NCBI RefSeq assembly: GCF_008085905.1
Contig: NZ_VSFF01000015.1
Location: forward strand, 124,001-188,000
Origin: Actinomadura syzygii
GTDB taxonomy: Bacteria; Actinomycetota; Actinomycetes; Streptosporangiales; Streptosporangiaceae
Reading direction: 5' to 3'
Length of the DNA: 64,000 bases
The position numbers were made by a program, and so were the translations under genes. Under the pieces are notes generated by a model. The model was not told where the DNA came from and did no database searches. It saw only the letters and a program-made list of their open reading frames with translations. Positions 50,311-59,705 of this stretch are shown in pieces. The first letter of the stretch is position 1. The number at the start of each line of letters is the position of its first letter.

Positions 50311-51809
50311 GTCGGCTGTCCTTTCCTCGTCTTCGGCGTCGTCTCGCGCGTGCGCGTCGCCCGCGTCCGGGCGGCCTCCGCGACCGGCGACCAGCCGGTG
50401 TGCCGCTCGTAGGCGCGCCCGACCCGCAGGACGCGCGCGTCCGCGTGGCGGGGGCCGACGATCTGGAGTCCGGCCGGGAGACCGGCGCGGGTGAGGCCGC
50501 ACGGCACGCTCAGCGCCGGCTGCCTGGTCATGTTGAAGGGGTAGGTGTAGGGCGTCCACGACGCCCAGACGCGCGAGCGCTCCGGAGTCGGCCCGTCGGC
50601 GCCCGCCTCGAACGCGACCGTCGGCACGGTCGGGGTGATCAGGACGTCGTACGTCTCGTGGAACCGCGCCATCCGGTGCCCGAGGTCGGCGCACACCGCG
50701 ACCGCGTCCAGGTAGGCGACGGCGGTGATCCCGCGTCCCTTCTCGGCGTACTCCAGCATCGCGGGGTCGACGCGGGCGACGTCGTCCGGGCCGTAGGGGC
50801 GGAGCGTCCGGGCGAGCCCGGCGCACCACATCGTCTGGAACGCCTCGACGGGATCGTCGAAGATCGGCCCGACCTCGGTGACCCGCGCGCCCATCCCGGC
50901 GAGGACGTGCACCGCCTCCGCCACGAGCGCCTCGACCTCCGGGTCGTTGCGGCCGTAGCCGAGGTTCGGCGAGTAGCCGATCGACAGGCCCCGCACCCCC
51001 GCCTCGATGCCGGCGGCGAAGGAGCCCTCGCGCGGGGGCGGCGCCGCCCAGTCGCGGACGTCCGGACGCGAGATCACGTCCAGCAGCAGCGCCGCGTCCA
51101 GCACCGACAGCGTGATCGGCCCGCGGTGCGACAGCGGCCCGTTGCCGCCCGGCGGATACGCCGGGACGAGGTCGCCGGTCGGCTTGAACCCGACCGTCCC
51201 GGTGAACGCCGCCGGGACGCGGACCGACCCGCCGCCGTCCGTGCCGATCGACCAGGTGCCCATCCCGGCCGCGACCGCGGCGGCGGACCCGCCGCTGGAC
51301 CCGCCGGGGGTCAGCGCCGGGTCCCACGGGCTCCGCGTGATCCCGAACCGGGGCGAGTCGGTGACGCCCTTCCACCCGAACTCCGGCGTCGTGGTCTTCC
51401 CGAGCAGGACGGCGCCCGCCTCCCGGAGCCGCGCCACGCCCGGGGAGTCCTCCCGCCAGGGGCCCGGGTCGTCCACCAGCCAGCTGCCGCGCAGCGTCGG
51501 CCACCCGCTCGTGCGGTCGAGGTCCTTGACCGTGGTGGGGACGCCGTCCGCCGGTCCGCGCTGCGTCCCGGCCGCCCAGCGGGCCTGCGACTCGGCCGCC
51601 GCGCGGACCGCGACGTCCTCGCCGACCAGGACGAACGCGTTCAGCTCCGGGTTGCGGGCCTCGATCGCGTCCAGCGCGGCGCGGGTCGCCTCGACCGGCG
51701 ACAGCTCGCGCCGCTCGTAGGCGCGGGCCAGCTCCGCCGCCGTCATCCCGGTCGGCTCGGACCGTCCGGGCGGCGCGGCGTCCCGCCGGTCAGCCCGCGG
51801 CGCCGCCAT
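50307..51809 (-). CDS. Amidase signature family hydrolase
   Basis: A 500-residue amidase. The Ser-cisSer-Lys triad is visible: Lys in TVKDLDRT, the cis-Ser in GGSSGGSAAAVAAG and the nucleophile Ser in GGGSVRVPAAF. The family hydrolyses amides or cleaves acyl-amide bonds in xenobiotic and peptide-like substrates. The ATG at 51809 has GGGAGG upstream at about 11 nt; it overlaps the CoA-transferase end by 20 bases. An adjacent peptide-type ABC importer suggests an amide substrate taken up from outside. Confidence 0.88.
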   Translation of the reverse strand: MAAPRADRRDAAPPGRSEPTGMTAAELARAYERRELSPVEATRAALDAIEARNPELNAFVLVGEDVAVRAAAESQARWAAGTQRGPADGVPTTVKDLDRTSGWPTLRGSWLVDDPGPWREDSPGVARLREAGAVLLGKTTTPEFGWKGVTDSPRFGITRSPWDPALTPGGSSGGSAAAVAAGMGTWSIGTDGGGSVRVPAAFTGTVGFKPTGDLVPAYPPGGNGPLSHRGPITLSVLDAALLLDVISRPDVRDWAAPPPREGSFAAGIEAGVRGLSIGYSPNLGYGRNDPEVEALVAEAVHVLAGMGARVTEVGPIFDDPVEAFQTMWCAGLARTLRPYGPDDVARVDPAMLEYAEKGRGITAVAYLDAVAVCADLGHRMARFHETYDVLITPTVPTVAFEAGADGPTPERSRVWASWTPYTYPFNMTRQPALSVPCGLTRAGLPAGLQIVGPRHADARVLRVGRAYERHTGWSPVAEAARTRATRTRETTPKTRKGQPT

Positions 51810-53208
51810 CGGCCCGCGCACCTCCCGGGGCGAAGTCCGCGAAGTCGAACTCGAACTCGGTCAGCTCCGCGACCTCGGCGGCGGTGAACCCCGGCGCGAC
51901 CTGTTCGAGCCGCCAGCCGTCTCCGGTGTGGCGCAGCACGCACAGGTCGGTGACGACGATGTCGACGCAGTTCCGCCCGGTCAGCGGGTACTCGCACTCC
52001 TTGACGAGCTTCGGACGCCCCTTCGAGTCGAGGTGCGTCGTCAGGACCACGACCGTGACGTCGCCGGCGACCAGGTCCATCGCGCCGCCGATGCCCCCGC
52101 CGATCATGTTCGGGGTGCTCCAGTTCGCGAGGTTGGCGACGGCGTCGACCTGGAACGCGCCGAGCGCGACGAAGTCGACCTTGCCGCCGCGCACCATCTC
52201 GAAGGACGTCACGCTCTCGAAGAACGACGCGCCCTTCTCCAGGTGGACGTACTGCCCGCCCGCGTTGTAGATCTCGGGGTCGTAGTCGTCGCGGGACGCG
52301 ATCGTCCCGTAGCCGAGCACGCCGTTCTCCGAATGCAGGACGATGTCGCGCCCGGAGATGTAGTTCGAGATGAGCGTCGGAATCCCGAGGCCGAGGTTCA
52401 TGTAGCTGCCGTTCGGCACGAGCCCGGCCGCGGTCTCCGCCATCTCCAGCCGGGTCAGCCCCTTCTTCCCGTTGTAGGTGCGGGCGCTGTCGGCGCCGCG
52501 CCCTTCGCGCGGGGCGGGGTGGTCGTGCGGGACGTCGACCGTCTTGCGCACCACCCGGCTGACGAAGATGCCGGGCAGGCCGATCCGCTCGGGGTCCAGC
52601 TCGCCGTCGACGATCTCGTCCACCTCGGCGATGGCGATCTTGGCGCCCTTCGCGAACGCGGGCATGAAGTTGCGTCCCACGCCGTCGAATTCGAGGTTGC
52701 CGAAACGGTCCGCGCGAGAGGCGCGGATGAACGCGTAGTCGACCTTCAATCCCATTTCCAGGACGTGCTCGACGCCGTCGATCACGCGAGTCTCCTTGCC
52801 GTCCGCCACGGCGGTGCCGACGGCGGTGCGGGTGAAGAACGCGCCGATCCCGGCGCCGCCCGCGCGCAGCCGCTCGACGAGCGTGCCCTGCGGGACGAGC
52901 TCCACCTCGATCTCGCCCGCGGCGATCTGCTTCTCGGCCGCCGACGTCGCCTCGCCCGCCCGCGCCGAGAACGACACGATCAACCGGTTGACCTGGTTGT
53001 TCTCGATGAGCGTGTTCGAGCGGTAGTCGCCCGTGCCGAGCGAGTTCGCCACGATGCAGAGCCGCCGCGCGCCCTGCTCGCGCAGGGCCACGGTGAGGCT
53101 CGTCGGGAAACTGTGCGTCATCCCGAACCCGGCGATCGACACGCTCGACCCGTCCGGGACGTCCGCGACCGCGGCCTGGGGGGACTCGTACACCTTGTTG
53201 ATGGTCAT
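51790..53208 (-). CDS. Fused 3-oxoacid-type CoA-transferase (family I)
   Basis: A 472-residue protein joining the A and B subunits found separately in most bacteria. The A half (about 1-235) has SIAGFGMTHSFPTSL, IVSFSARAGEA and LRAGGAGIGAFFTRTAVGT. The B half (about 240-472) has NLGLGIPTLISNYI and the catalytic Glu in HSENGVLGYG. It moves CoA between acids, activating a carboxylate or releasing a product. It probably acts on a 3-oxo acid of this pathway. Confidence 0.88.
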   Translation of the reverse strand: MTINKVYESPQAAVADVPDGSSVSIAGFGMTHSFPTSLTVALREQGARRLCIVANSLGTGDYRSNTLIENNQVNRLIVSFSARAGEATSAAEKQIAAGEIEVELVPQGTLVERLRAGGAGIGAFFTRTAVGTAVADGKETRVIDGVEHVLEMGLKVDYAFIRASRADRFGNLEFDGVGRNFMPAFAKGAKIAIAEVDEIVDGELDPERIGLPGIFVSRVVRKTVDVPHDHPAPREGRGADSARTYNGKKGLTRLEMAETAAGLVPNGSYMNLGLGIPTLISNYISGRDIVLHSENGVLGYGTIASRDDYDPEIYNAGGQYVHLEKGASFFESVTSFEMVRGGKVDFVALGAFQVDAVANLANWSTPNMIGGGIGGAMDLVAGDVTVVVLTTHLDSKGRPKLVKECEYPLTGRNCVDIVVTDLCVLRHTGDGWRLEQVAPGFTAAEVAELTEFEFDFADFAPGGARADGGAAG

Positions 53209-53245
53209 GGCCTGACTTCCTCTGCGCTCACGGTCCTCGCCACCC

Positions 53246-53686
53246 TCAGTCCTCTTTGCTCGTGCTCACCGGGCGGAAGCGGGGCAGCGCGCTGCCGTGC
53301 CCGGTGTCGTCGAAGACCACCTCGACCGCGTCCCCGATGGCGACCCGCTCGACGTCGCAGTCGACGATGTTCGTCATCAGGCGGGGGCCTTCCTCCAGCT
53401 CCACGTACGCCAGGACGTACGGGGTGACGCCCTTCCAGTCGCCCCCCGCCCGCCGGACGACGCTGTGGGAGTAGACGACGCCGCGTCCGGTGAACTCCTC
53501 CCACCGCGTGTCCGTGCTGTGGCAGAACGGGCAGATGGGCCGGGGGTACCAGATCGCCTCACCGCACGCACCGCAGCGCCTGCCGAGGAACGTGCCCTCG
53601 GCCGCCGCCTTCCAGAACTCCTCGGTGTCCGGGGTGACCGGCGGCTTCGCGGTGGGAAGGGTCGGATTCCGCCTTACCTCACTCAT
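53246..53686 (-). CDS. DUF35 Zn-ribbon/OB-fold protein, partner of the thiolase upstream
   Basis: A 146-residue protein with a rubredoxin-like Zn ribbon (RRCGACGEAIWYPRPICPFC, about 37-56) and a C-terminal OB fold (GRGVVYSHSVV, PYVLAYVELEEGPRLMTNIV). DUF35 proteins pair with non-canonical thiolases; in steroid side-chain degradation such pairs form aldolase complexes (Ltp2 with ChsH2). The ATGA overlap with the thiolase stop supports the pairing. Confidence 0.85.
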   Translation of the reverse strand: MSEVRRNPTLPTAKPPVTPDTEEFWKAAAEGTFLGRRCGACGEAIWYPRPICPFCHSTDTRWEEFTGRGVVYSHSVVRRAGGDWKGVTPYVLAYVELEEGPRLMTNIVDCDVERVAIGDAVEVVFDDTGHGSALPRFRPVSTSKED

Positions 53687-54858
53687 GCGCTTTCCCTTCC
53701 GAGAATCATGGTCGCGGCGCGCATCCGGGTGCCGAGGTCGCCGCCGTTGCCGTGGACGAGGGCGATCTCGCAGTCGGGCACCTGCACGCCCGGGTTCGCC
53801 TCGCCGCGGAGCTGCCGCACCGCCTCGATGATCTTCGTGATGCCGCCGCGGTGCGCGGGATGGTTGTTGGCCAGCCCGCCGCCGTCGGTGTTGAACGGCA
53901 GGCGGCCGTGGGGGGCGACGAGCGCGCCGTCCATCACGAAGCGCCCGCCCTGGCCCTTCTCGCAGAAACCGAGGTCTTCCAGGATCTCCAGGACGGTGAT
54001 GGTGAAGCTGTCGTAGACGGACACGTAGTCGACGTCCTGGACGCTCACCCCCGCCTGCTGGAACGCCCGCGGACCCGACCAGACGGCGGGCGTGTACGTC
54101 AGGTCGACCCGGCCGCCGTTGGTCAGCTTCCCGGCCTCGCCCTGGCCCATGATCCGCACCGGCTGCCGGTTCAGGGTGCGCGCGACCTCGCGGCTGACCA
54201 CGACGACGGCGCCGCCGCCGTCCGTCACCACGCAGCAGTCGGCGCGGTGCAGCGGGTCCGCGACGAGCGGGGAGCTGACGACGTCCTCGACCGTCATCAC
54301 CTTCTGCAGGAACGCGTTCGGGTTGTGGGACGCGTGGATCGACGCCGCGACCTTGATCTCGGCGAGCTGCTCGCTCGTCGTCCCGAACTCGTACATGTGC
54401 CGCTGCGCCGCCAGCGCGTAGGTGCTGACCAGCCCGGCGCCGGTGAACATCGCCATCTCGAAGGCGTCCTCGGGACGGGCCGGTCCGCCGCCGCCCGGCT
54501 GGACGCCCGTGCGCGGCTTGCCCGCGAGCGTGATCAGCGCGACGCTGCACTTCCCGGCCGCGATCGCCGCCGCCGCGTGCGACACGTGGTAGATCGGCGA
54601 GGCGCCGCCGCTCTCGGTCGAGTCCATGTAGGTGAGGTTCCGGAGGCCCATGTACTCGGCCATCGTGACCCAGCCGCCGCCGTACCCGGGCGCGTCGTGC
54701 CCGCAGAAGAAGCCGTCGACGTCGTCGAGCGTGAGGCCCGCGTCCGCGACCGCGCCGAGCGCGACCTCGGCGTGGATCTGCGCGAGCGACTTGTCCGGCA
54801 GCTCCCGGCCGGGATGCTCGTACGCTCCGATGATGACGGCGGCGTCGTTGGCGTTCAT
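53683..54858 (-). CDS. Thiolase-like protein without the nucleophilic Cys (first pair)
   Basis: A 391-residue SCP2-thiolase-like protein. At the site where thiolases carry the acylated Cys it reads DSTESGGASP (about residues 79-88), so ordinary claisen/thiolysis chemistry is unlikely. The C-terminal region retains NTDGGGLANNHPAHRGG and ALVHGNGG. Together with the overlapping DUF35 gene this fits a retro-aldolase. GGAGG precedes the ATG, and the start overlaps the CoA-transferase stop. Confidence 0.82.
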   Translation of the reverse strand: MNANDAAVIIGAYEHPGRELPDKSLAQIHAEVALGAVADAGLTLDDVDGFFCGHDAPGYGGGWVTMAEYMGLRNLTYMDSTESGGASPIYHVSHAAAAIAAGKCSVALITLAGKPRTGVQPGGGGPARPEDAFEMAMFTGAGLVSTYALAAQRHMYEFGTTSEQLAEIKVAASIHASHNPNAFLQKVMTVEDVVSSPLVADPLHRADCCVVTDGGGAVVVVSREVARTLNRQPVRIMGQGEAGKLTNGGRVDLTYTPAVWSGPRAFQQAGVSVQDVDYVSVYDSFTITVLEILEDLGFCEKGQGGRFVMDGALVAPHGRLPFNTDGGGLANNHPAHRGGITKIIEAVRQLRGEANPGVQVPDCEIALVHGNGGDLGTRMRAATMILGRESA

Positions 54859-57188
54859 GTCGATCCTCCGGGACGCTGGGACGGCACTTCGGTGTGCTCC
54901 TTCTCGGGGTCGTGGCCGGGCAGGCGGCCGGCGCGGACGTCGGTGTCGTGCTGGCCGAGGCGGGGCGCAGGTCCGGGCGGCGGCGGCTCGTGCCCGGCCA
55001 GCCGCAGCGGGAACCCCTTCTGCCGGGGCGGCCCGTCGAGGAAGACGCGGCGGCGCGCGAAATGCGGGTCCTGGGCACGTTCCAATGCCGACAGGACAGA
55101 CGCGGACGGTACCCCGGCCCTGTTCAGCTCGGTCACGCACTCCCCCTTCGAGCGCCGCCGCGTCCAGGCCGCGACGGCGGCGTCCACCTTCTCCTGGTGG
55201 TCCGCCCACCAGTGGGACGGCTTCTTCGCCATCCGGTCGGCGCCGACCAGCCCCGCCAGGGCGGCGCGCTCGGCGTCGGTGCGGCAGGCGATCGCGACCC
55301 ACTGGTCGTCTCCGGCGCAGCGGTACACGTCGTGCGGCGTGCTGCCGGGACGCCGGTTGCCGGTCGGCGCGGGCACGGTGCCCGCGTCGAGGTACTCGGT
55401 GACGCGGTCGGCGAGCGTCCAGCTCACCAGCTCGCGCTGGGACACGTCCAGGTACGTCCCGCGCAGGTCCTGGACGACGCAGTAGGCGATCAGCCCCGCG
55501 CCGAACAGGGATACGAGCTGGTCAGGGTAGTTGATGTCGGCGGACGACCACATGGGGCCGTCCGTCCCGTAGCCCGTGACGGACGCCAGCCCGGAGAGCA
55601 GGTCGAGCGTCGAGCCGTAGGAGCGGGTGCCCGACTCGGGCCCGGACTGCCCCTGGCTGGACAGCGACAGGTAGATCAGCCGCGGGTTGACCTCGCGCAG
55701 CGTCGCCGGGTCGATGCCGAGCCGCTCGGTGACGCCGACCGTGAAGTTCTCGATCAGGACGTCGGCCCGCTCGACGAGCCTCCGCATCTCCGCCCGGCCC
55801 GCCTCGGACTTGAGGTCGAGCGTGATGGCCAGCTTGCCCGCGTTGTTCGACTGGAAGAGCGGGGACTCCTCCATGGCCTCGGCGTCCTCGGCGGCGGGCA
55901 CCGGCCACACGCGGAAGGCGTCCGGCCGGTCCATCGACTCGATCTTGATGACGGTCGCGCCGTAGTCGGCGAGGAGCCGCCCGGTGGCGGCGCCCGCCGT
56001 GATCGTGCCGAGGTCGAGGACGACGACGCCCGCGAGCGGGGCCCGGTCCGCGCCGTCCGACCCGGGTTCGGGGTTCCGCGGGCTCGGCACGAGCGCCTCG
56101 GCTTCGAGGCTCGGCGGCGGGCCGAACCTCCAGGGCAGGCCCCGCACCGGCGCCAGCCGGACGCGGCCCTCGGCGTCGGTGACGAACGACCTCGCCCGGT
56201 ACTGCGGGTCGGCCGCGAGGTCGGCGAGGTTCGCGCAGTACCCGAACGGCAGGCCGAGCCGCTGCGCGCGCTCGTAGATCTCCCGCTTGGGGAGCCGCGC
56301 GGCCCACCGCTCGACGACCGCCCACCAGGCGTCCCGCAGCTCCCAGCGCGCCTGGTCGGTGCTGAGCAGCGGGTCCTCCAGGGCCGGGTGGCCGACGAGT
56401 TCGACGACGGCGTCCCACTGCTCCGGCTGGAAGATGAACCCGAGCCAGCCGTCGGCGGCCCGGACGATGCGCCAGCGACCGCTGTTCGTGCCCGACCGGG
56501 TCTGGACCAGGCCGGTCTCGGCGTGGACGACGTCGCTCTTCCAGTCGATGTAGGCCGCCGCGTCGCAGAGCGCCACGTCCACGGCGTCGCCGCCGGGCCG
56601 CCGGAGCGCGAGCATCGCGCCGTAGAAGCCGACGAACGCGCCGGTGTGCGCGGCCTGCTCGCCGCCGAGGCTGAGCGGGGAGCGCTCCGGCTCGCCGACC
56701 ATCGCGGCGAGACCGCCGTAGCTCTCGGCGAGCAGGCTGTCGCCGTGGACGTCCGAGCGCGGGTCGGACGCGCCGTAGAGCGTGATCGACACGACGGTCA
56801 GCCGCGGGTGCGCGGCGCGGAGGCGGTCCGGTGAGAGACCGGTCTCCGCCGCCCTCGTCGGGCCGAGATCGGTGATGACGATGTCGGCTGCGGCGAGCAG
56901 CCTGTCAAGCCTGTCCCGGTCCTTTTCAAGGTCGAGGATGACGCTCTTCTTGTCGGCGTTGTACGCGGCGAACGCGTAGCCCATGCCTTCGGAGTCGACC
57001 GGTTCCCGCGTGCGCATCGGGTCGCCGCCGGGCGGTTCGCATTTCGTCACCGAATGGCCGAGCCCGGCGAACAGCCTGCCGCAGATCTGCCCGGCCGCGC
57101 CCTCGGCGATCTCGACGACGCGCAGGAGCCGTCCCCGCCCTTCGGAGGCCCCGTTCTCGGACGTGCCGTTTTCGGCTGGACGGCTCAT
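54855..57188 (-). CDS. Double-length CaiB/BaiF (class III) CoA-transferase
   Basis: The 777-residue protein contains two class III CoA-transferase domains in tandem (about 20-380 and 390-740), roughly twice the usual 400 residues. Each half opens with the Rossmann-like entry (RVVEIAEGAAGQICGRLFAGLGHSVTK and VVLDLGTITAGAATGRLLADYGATVIK) and has a YNADKKSVILDL or NNAGKLAITLDL strand. It probably activates an acid to its CoA ester. Both ends overlap neighbours by four bases. Confidence 0.85.
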   Translation of the reverse strand: MSRPAENGTSENGASEGRGRLLRVVEIAEGAAGQICGRLFAGLGHSVTKCEPPGGDPMRTREPVDSEGMGYAFAAYNADKKSVILDLEKDRDRLDRLLAAADIVITDLGPTRAAETGLSPDRLRAAHPRLTVVSITLYGASDPRSDVHGDSLLAESYGGLAAMVGEPERSPLSLGGEQAAHTGAFVGFYGAMLALRRPGGDAVDVALCDAAAYIDWKSDVVHAETGLVQTRSGTNSGRWRIVRAADGWLGFIFQPEQWDAVVELVGHPALEDPLLSTDQARWELRDAWWAVVERWAARLPKREIYERAQRLGLPFGYCANLADLAADPQYRARSFVTDAEGRVRLAPVRGLPWRFGPPPSLEAEALVPSPRNPEPGSDGADRAPLAGVVVLDLGTITAGAATGRLLADYGATVIKIESMDRPDAFRVWPVPAAEDAEAMEESPLFQSNNAGKLAITLDLKSEAGRAEMRRLVERADVLIENFTVGVTERLGIDPATLREVNPRLIYLSLSSQGQSGPESGTRSYGSTLDLLSGLASVTGYGTDGPMWSSADINYPDQLVSLFGAGLIAYCVVQDLRGTYLDVSQRELVSWTLADRVTEYLDAGTVPAPTGNRRPGSTPHDVYRCAGDDQWVAIACRTDAERAALAGLVGADRMAKKPSHWWADHQEKVDAAVAAWTRRRSKGECVTELNRAGVPSASVLSALERAQDPHFARRRVFLDGPPRQKGFPLRLAGHEPPPPGPAPRLGQHDTDVRAGRLPGHDPEKEHTEVPSQRPGGST

Positions 57189-57991
57189 CGGACGCCTTCG
57201 CCGACGCGGCCGACCGCCGTACGGTGCGTCGCGTGCGGGTCGTCCAGGACGTCCGTCCGCGCCGTGATCTGCGCCCGGACGTCCTCGCCGTATTCGAGGG
57301 CCCGCGTCCAATCCGAGATGTACATGGGAACCTGGTGGAGGGCGCGTTTCGCCCAGGTCAGCGTGACTCCGTTGTGGCGCGCGATCCGCTCGGCGAGCGC
57401 CAGCGCGGCGGCGGGCAGTTCGGCCGCCGGGACGGCCTGGTTGACGAGGCCCCATTCGGCGGCCGTAGCGCCGGTGATGCGGTCGGCGGTCAACACCATC
57501 CACGCGGCGCGCTTCGCACCGAGCCGCAATTGCGTCGAGGGCCCGGCGAGCCCCGGATAAAGTCCGAAACCGACCTCGGGCATTCCGATGGGAGCGTCGT
57601 CGGCGGCGATGGCGAGGTCACTCGAATTGATGAGCGTCAACCCGCCGCCGAGCGCGAATCCGTTGACCGCGGCGATGACGATCGCGGAATGCTGCCGGAT
57701 CCGCTCCTGGACGGCGAGCCAACTCGTGCGCCGTCCCGCGCCGCGGCGGTCGGCGTCCGTCTCCTCCTCCGCCGACTCCTTCAGGTCGACACCCGCGCAG
57801 AACGCCGGACCGGCGCCGGTCAGCACGATCACCCGGACGGCGCCGTCGCAGCGGTCGAGGACGTCGAGCAGCGCGGCCCGCGCGGCCCGGCTCATCGCGT
57901 TCCGCTTCTCGGGGCGGTTCAGGGTGATGCGCGCGACGCCGTCCGACAATTCCTCGTACCGGACGAGTTCAGGGTCAGCGATCGAATCCAT
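57185..57991 (-). CDS. Enoyl-CoA hydratase/isomerase family protein
   Basis: A 268-residue crotonase with GAGPAFCAGVDLKE and NGFALGGGLTLIN forming the oxyanion hole and GMPEVGFGLYPG in the catalytic region. Members hydrate enoyl-CoA, or isomerise or hydrolyse related CoA esters. It is the first gene of a tightly overlapping set continuing with the CaiB protein and the thiolase pair, so it likely acts just before carbon-carbon cleavage. A GGTGAGG stretch precedes the ATG. Confidence 0.88.
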   Translation of the reverse strand: MDSIADPELVRYEELSDGVARITLNRPEKRNAMSRAARAALLDVLDRCDGAVRVIVLTGAGPAFCAGVDLKESAEEETDADRRGAGRRTSWLAVQERIRQHSAIVIAAVNGFALGGGLTLINSSDLAIAADDAPIGMPEVGFGLYPGLAGPSTQLRLGAKRAAWMVLTADRITGATAAEWGLVNQAVPAAELPAAALALAERIARHNGVTLTWAKRALHQVPMYISDWTRALEYGEDVRAQITARTDVLDDPHATHRTAVGRVGEGVR

Positions 57992-58052
57992 GGGAAATAC
58001 AACCTCACCTATTCGGAGCGGAACGCGGCGGGGGGCCGGGCCGATGGCGCGG

Positions 58053-58475
58053 TCATCGCGGGTCCGCCTCGGCGCTGAACCGGACGACGGCGCGACCGGC
58101 GCCGTCCGGCTGGAAGACCGCGCGGACGGGCTGGTCGAGGCGCGGCTCCGGCGACCCGTCGGTGAGCGTGCTGATCACGAGCGGGCCTTCGGCGAGGCGT
58201 ACGTAGACGAGCTGGTAGGGGACCTCGTCGGCGAACGCGGCGAAATACTTCTGGTGCATCGTGCACCACGACCAAATGGTCCCGGTGCCGCTGACGGCCT
58301 CCCACGACGCCGCACCGGAAAGGCATTCGGGGCACACGGGCGAATCGGGGAAGCGGTGCCGCCCGCAATCGGCGCACTTCTGCAGCCGGAGCTCTCCGGC
58401 GGCGCAGCCGTCCCAGAACGGCTGGTTGGTCGGGGTTATCTCGGGGAGGAGTTCCGTGTAGGCCGCGACGTCCAT
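58053..58475 (-). CDS. DUF35 Zn-ribbon/OB-fold protein (second pair)
   Basis: A 140-residue protein with Zn ribbon CADCGRHRFPDSPVCPEC (about 34-51) and OB fold GTGTIWSWCTMHQKYF, YQLVYVRLAEGPLVIST. It follows the second thiolase-like gene by 32 bases on the same strand. The preceding GGAAAGGG supports the ATG at 58475. It is probably the acyl-CoA-binding partner of that thiolase-like protein. Confidence 0.84.
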   Translation of the reverse strand: MDVAAYTELLPEITPTNQPFWDGCAAGELRLQKCADCGRHRFPDSPVCPECLSGAASWEAVSGTGTIWSWCTMHQKYFAAFADEVPYQLVYVRLAEGPLVISTLTDGSPEPRLDQPVRAVFQPDGAGRAVVRFSAEADPR

Positions 58476-58507
58476 CGGCTCGCCCTTTCCAATCGGCTCT
58501 GGTCGGC

Positions 58508-59638
58508 TCAGTCGGCAACGAGAACGTGCGATGTCACAATGGGCGAGACGCACATGTACTGCGCGGTCCTGCAGTTCTCGACCTGCCGTTCGCCGGCCTC
58601 GCCGCGCAGTTGCCTGACCGCCTCTACATGGAGCGCGAAACCCTGCATGTAGCTTTCGCTCGTATGCCCGCCGGACGTGTTGAGCGGGCGCTCGCCGCCG
58701 AGTTCGACACGGCCGTCCCGGACCCATTCCCAGGCACCGCCGCGCGGCGCGTGACCGAAGCCCTCAAGGGTGAAAAGGATCGTGGGCAGAAAATTGTCGT
58801 AAACCTGCATGCAGTCGATGTCGTCCGGGCCCATCCCGGCCTTCTTGTACAGTTCCTCGGCTACGGCGGCGCTCGTCGAGTAGTAGAAGTCCGGGCTGAT
58901 GTAACTGCGGCTCAGTTCGGCGCGACCAGCCGTCGCCGCGACCCTCACGGGCTTCTTGCGCAGCCCCCGGGCGCGGTCGGCGGTCGTCACGATGAACGCG
59001 ACCGCGCCGTCGTTGATGATGCAGTAGTCCAGCTTGCGGAGCGGCTCGGCGATGAACCGGGAATCCATGTACTCGTCGCGGCTGATCTCCTTCTGGAAGA
59101 CCGCGATGGGATTGCGGGCGCCGTTCGCACGGTTGTTGACGGCGAGCGGGGCGAGCGCGTCCTCGGGAGCGCCGTAAAGGGTGCTGTACCGCTGGTACAT
59201 CATCGACACATAGGCCCCGGTGGACGTCATCCCGTACATGGCGTCGTAGGCCCCGGCGGGGTCGGCGTCCCCGCCGCCGTATTTCAGCCCGGCCGTCCTG
59301 CCGTTCGTCGCGTAGACGCAGGCGACCATTTCGGCCGTGCCCGACCGGACGAGCGCGTACGCCTCCTGAAGGGCGACGCCGCTCATCCGCCCGGTGCCTT
59401 CCAGGTCGTGGACGAACGCCGGGCCGGTGAGGCCCGTCATCTCGCCGAACCTGCCGTATCCGATGTTGATGCAGAGGAGCCCGTCGATGTCGCGCTTGTC
59501 GGCGCCGCAGTCGTCCAGGGCGTCCCGGAACGCCTCCGCGGCGAGCTGATAAACGTCGTTCGGACGGCCCTTGTCCGCGTAGAGCCGCCGGAAGTCCGAC
59601 GACCCGACGCCGACTATGGCCACGTCCTTTTCAGGCAT
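58508..59638 (-). CDS. Thiolase-like protein without the nucleophilic Cys (second pair)
   Basis: A 376-residue protein of the lipid-transfer/SCP2 thiolase group. The position of the catalytic Cys reads LEGTGRMSG (about 79-87). NTSGGHTSESY is retained near the C terminus, but the usual Cys-Gly-Gly end motif is replaced by YMCVSPIVTSHV. It differs clearly from the first thiolase-like protein in this cluster, so the two pairs probably act on different intermediates. The ATG follows GAGGGTGGG. Confidence 0.82.
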   Translation of the reverse strand: MPEKDVAIVGVGSSDFRRLYADKGRPNDVYQLAAEAFRDALDDCGADKRDIDGLLCINIGYGRFGEMTGLTGPAFVHDLEGTGRMSGVALQEAYALVRSGTAEMVACVYATNGRTAGLKYGGGDADPAGAYDAMYGMTSTGAYVSMMYQRYSTLYGAPEDALAPLAVNNRANGARNPIAVFQKEISRDEYMDSRFIAEPLRKLDYCIINDGAVAFIVTTADRARGLRKKPVRVAATAGRAELSRSYISPDFYYSTSAAVAEELYKKAGMGPDDIDCMQVYDNFLPTILFTLEGFGHAPRGGAWEWVRDGRVELGGERPLNTSGGHTSESYMQGFALHVEAVRQLRGEAGERQVENCRTAQYMCVSPIVTSHVLVAD

Positions 59639-59705
59639 GACGAACCCACCCTCGTACTCGTACCGGTGTGGCTCAGCGCCACGGTGTCGTGGTGTGTCGC
59701 TGCCC

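Noticed and set aside
54894..56834. 646-codon plus-strand frame opposite the CaiB-type gene
   Set aside because: It is antisense to two recognisable CoA-transferase domains and has no start signal or known motif.
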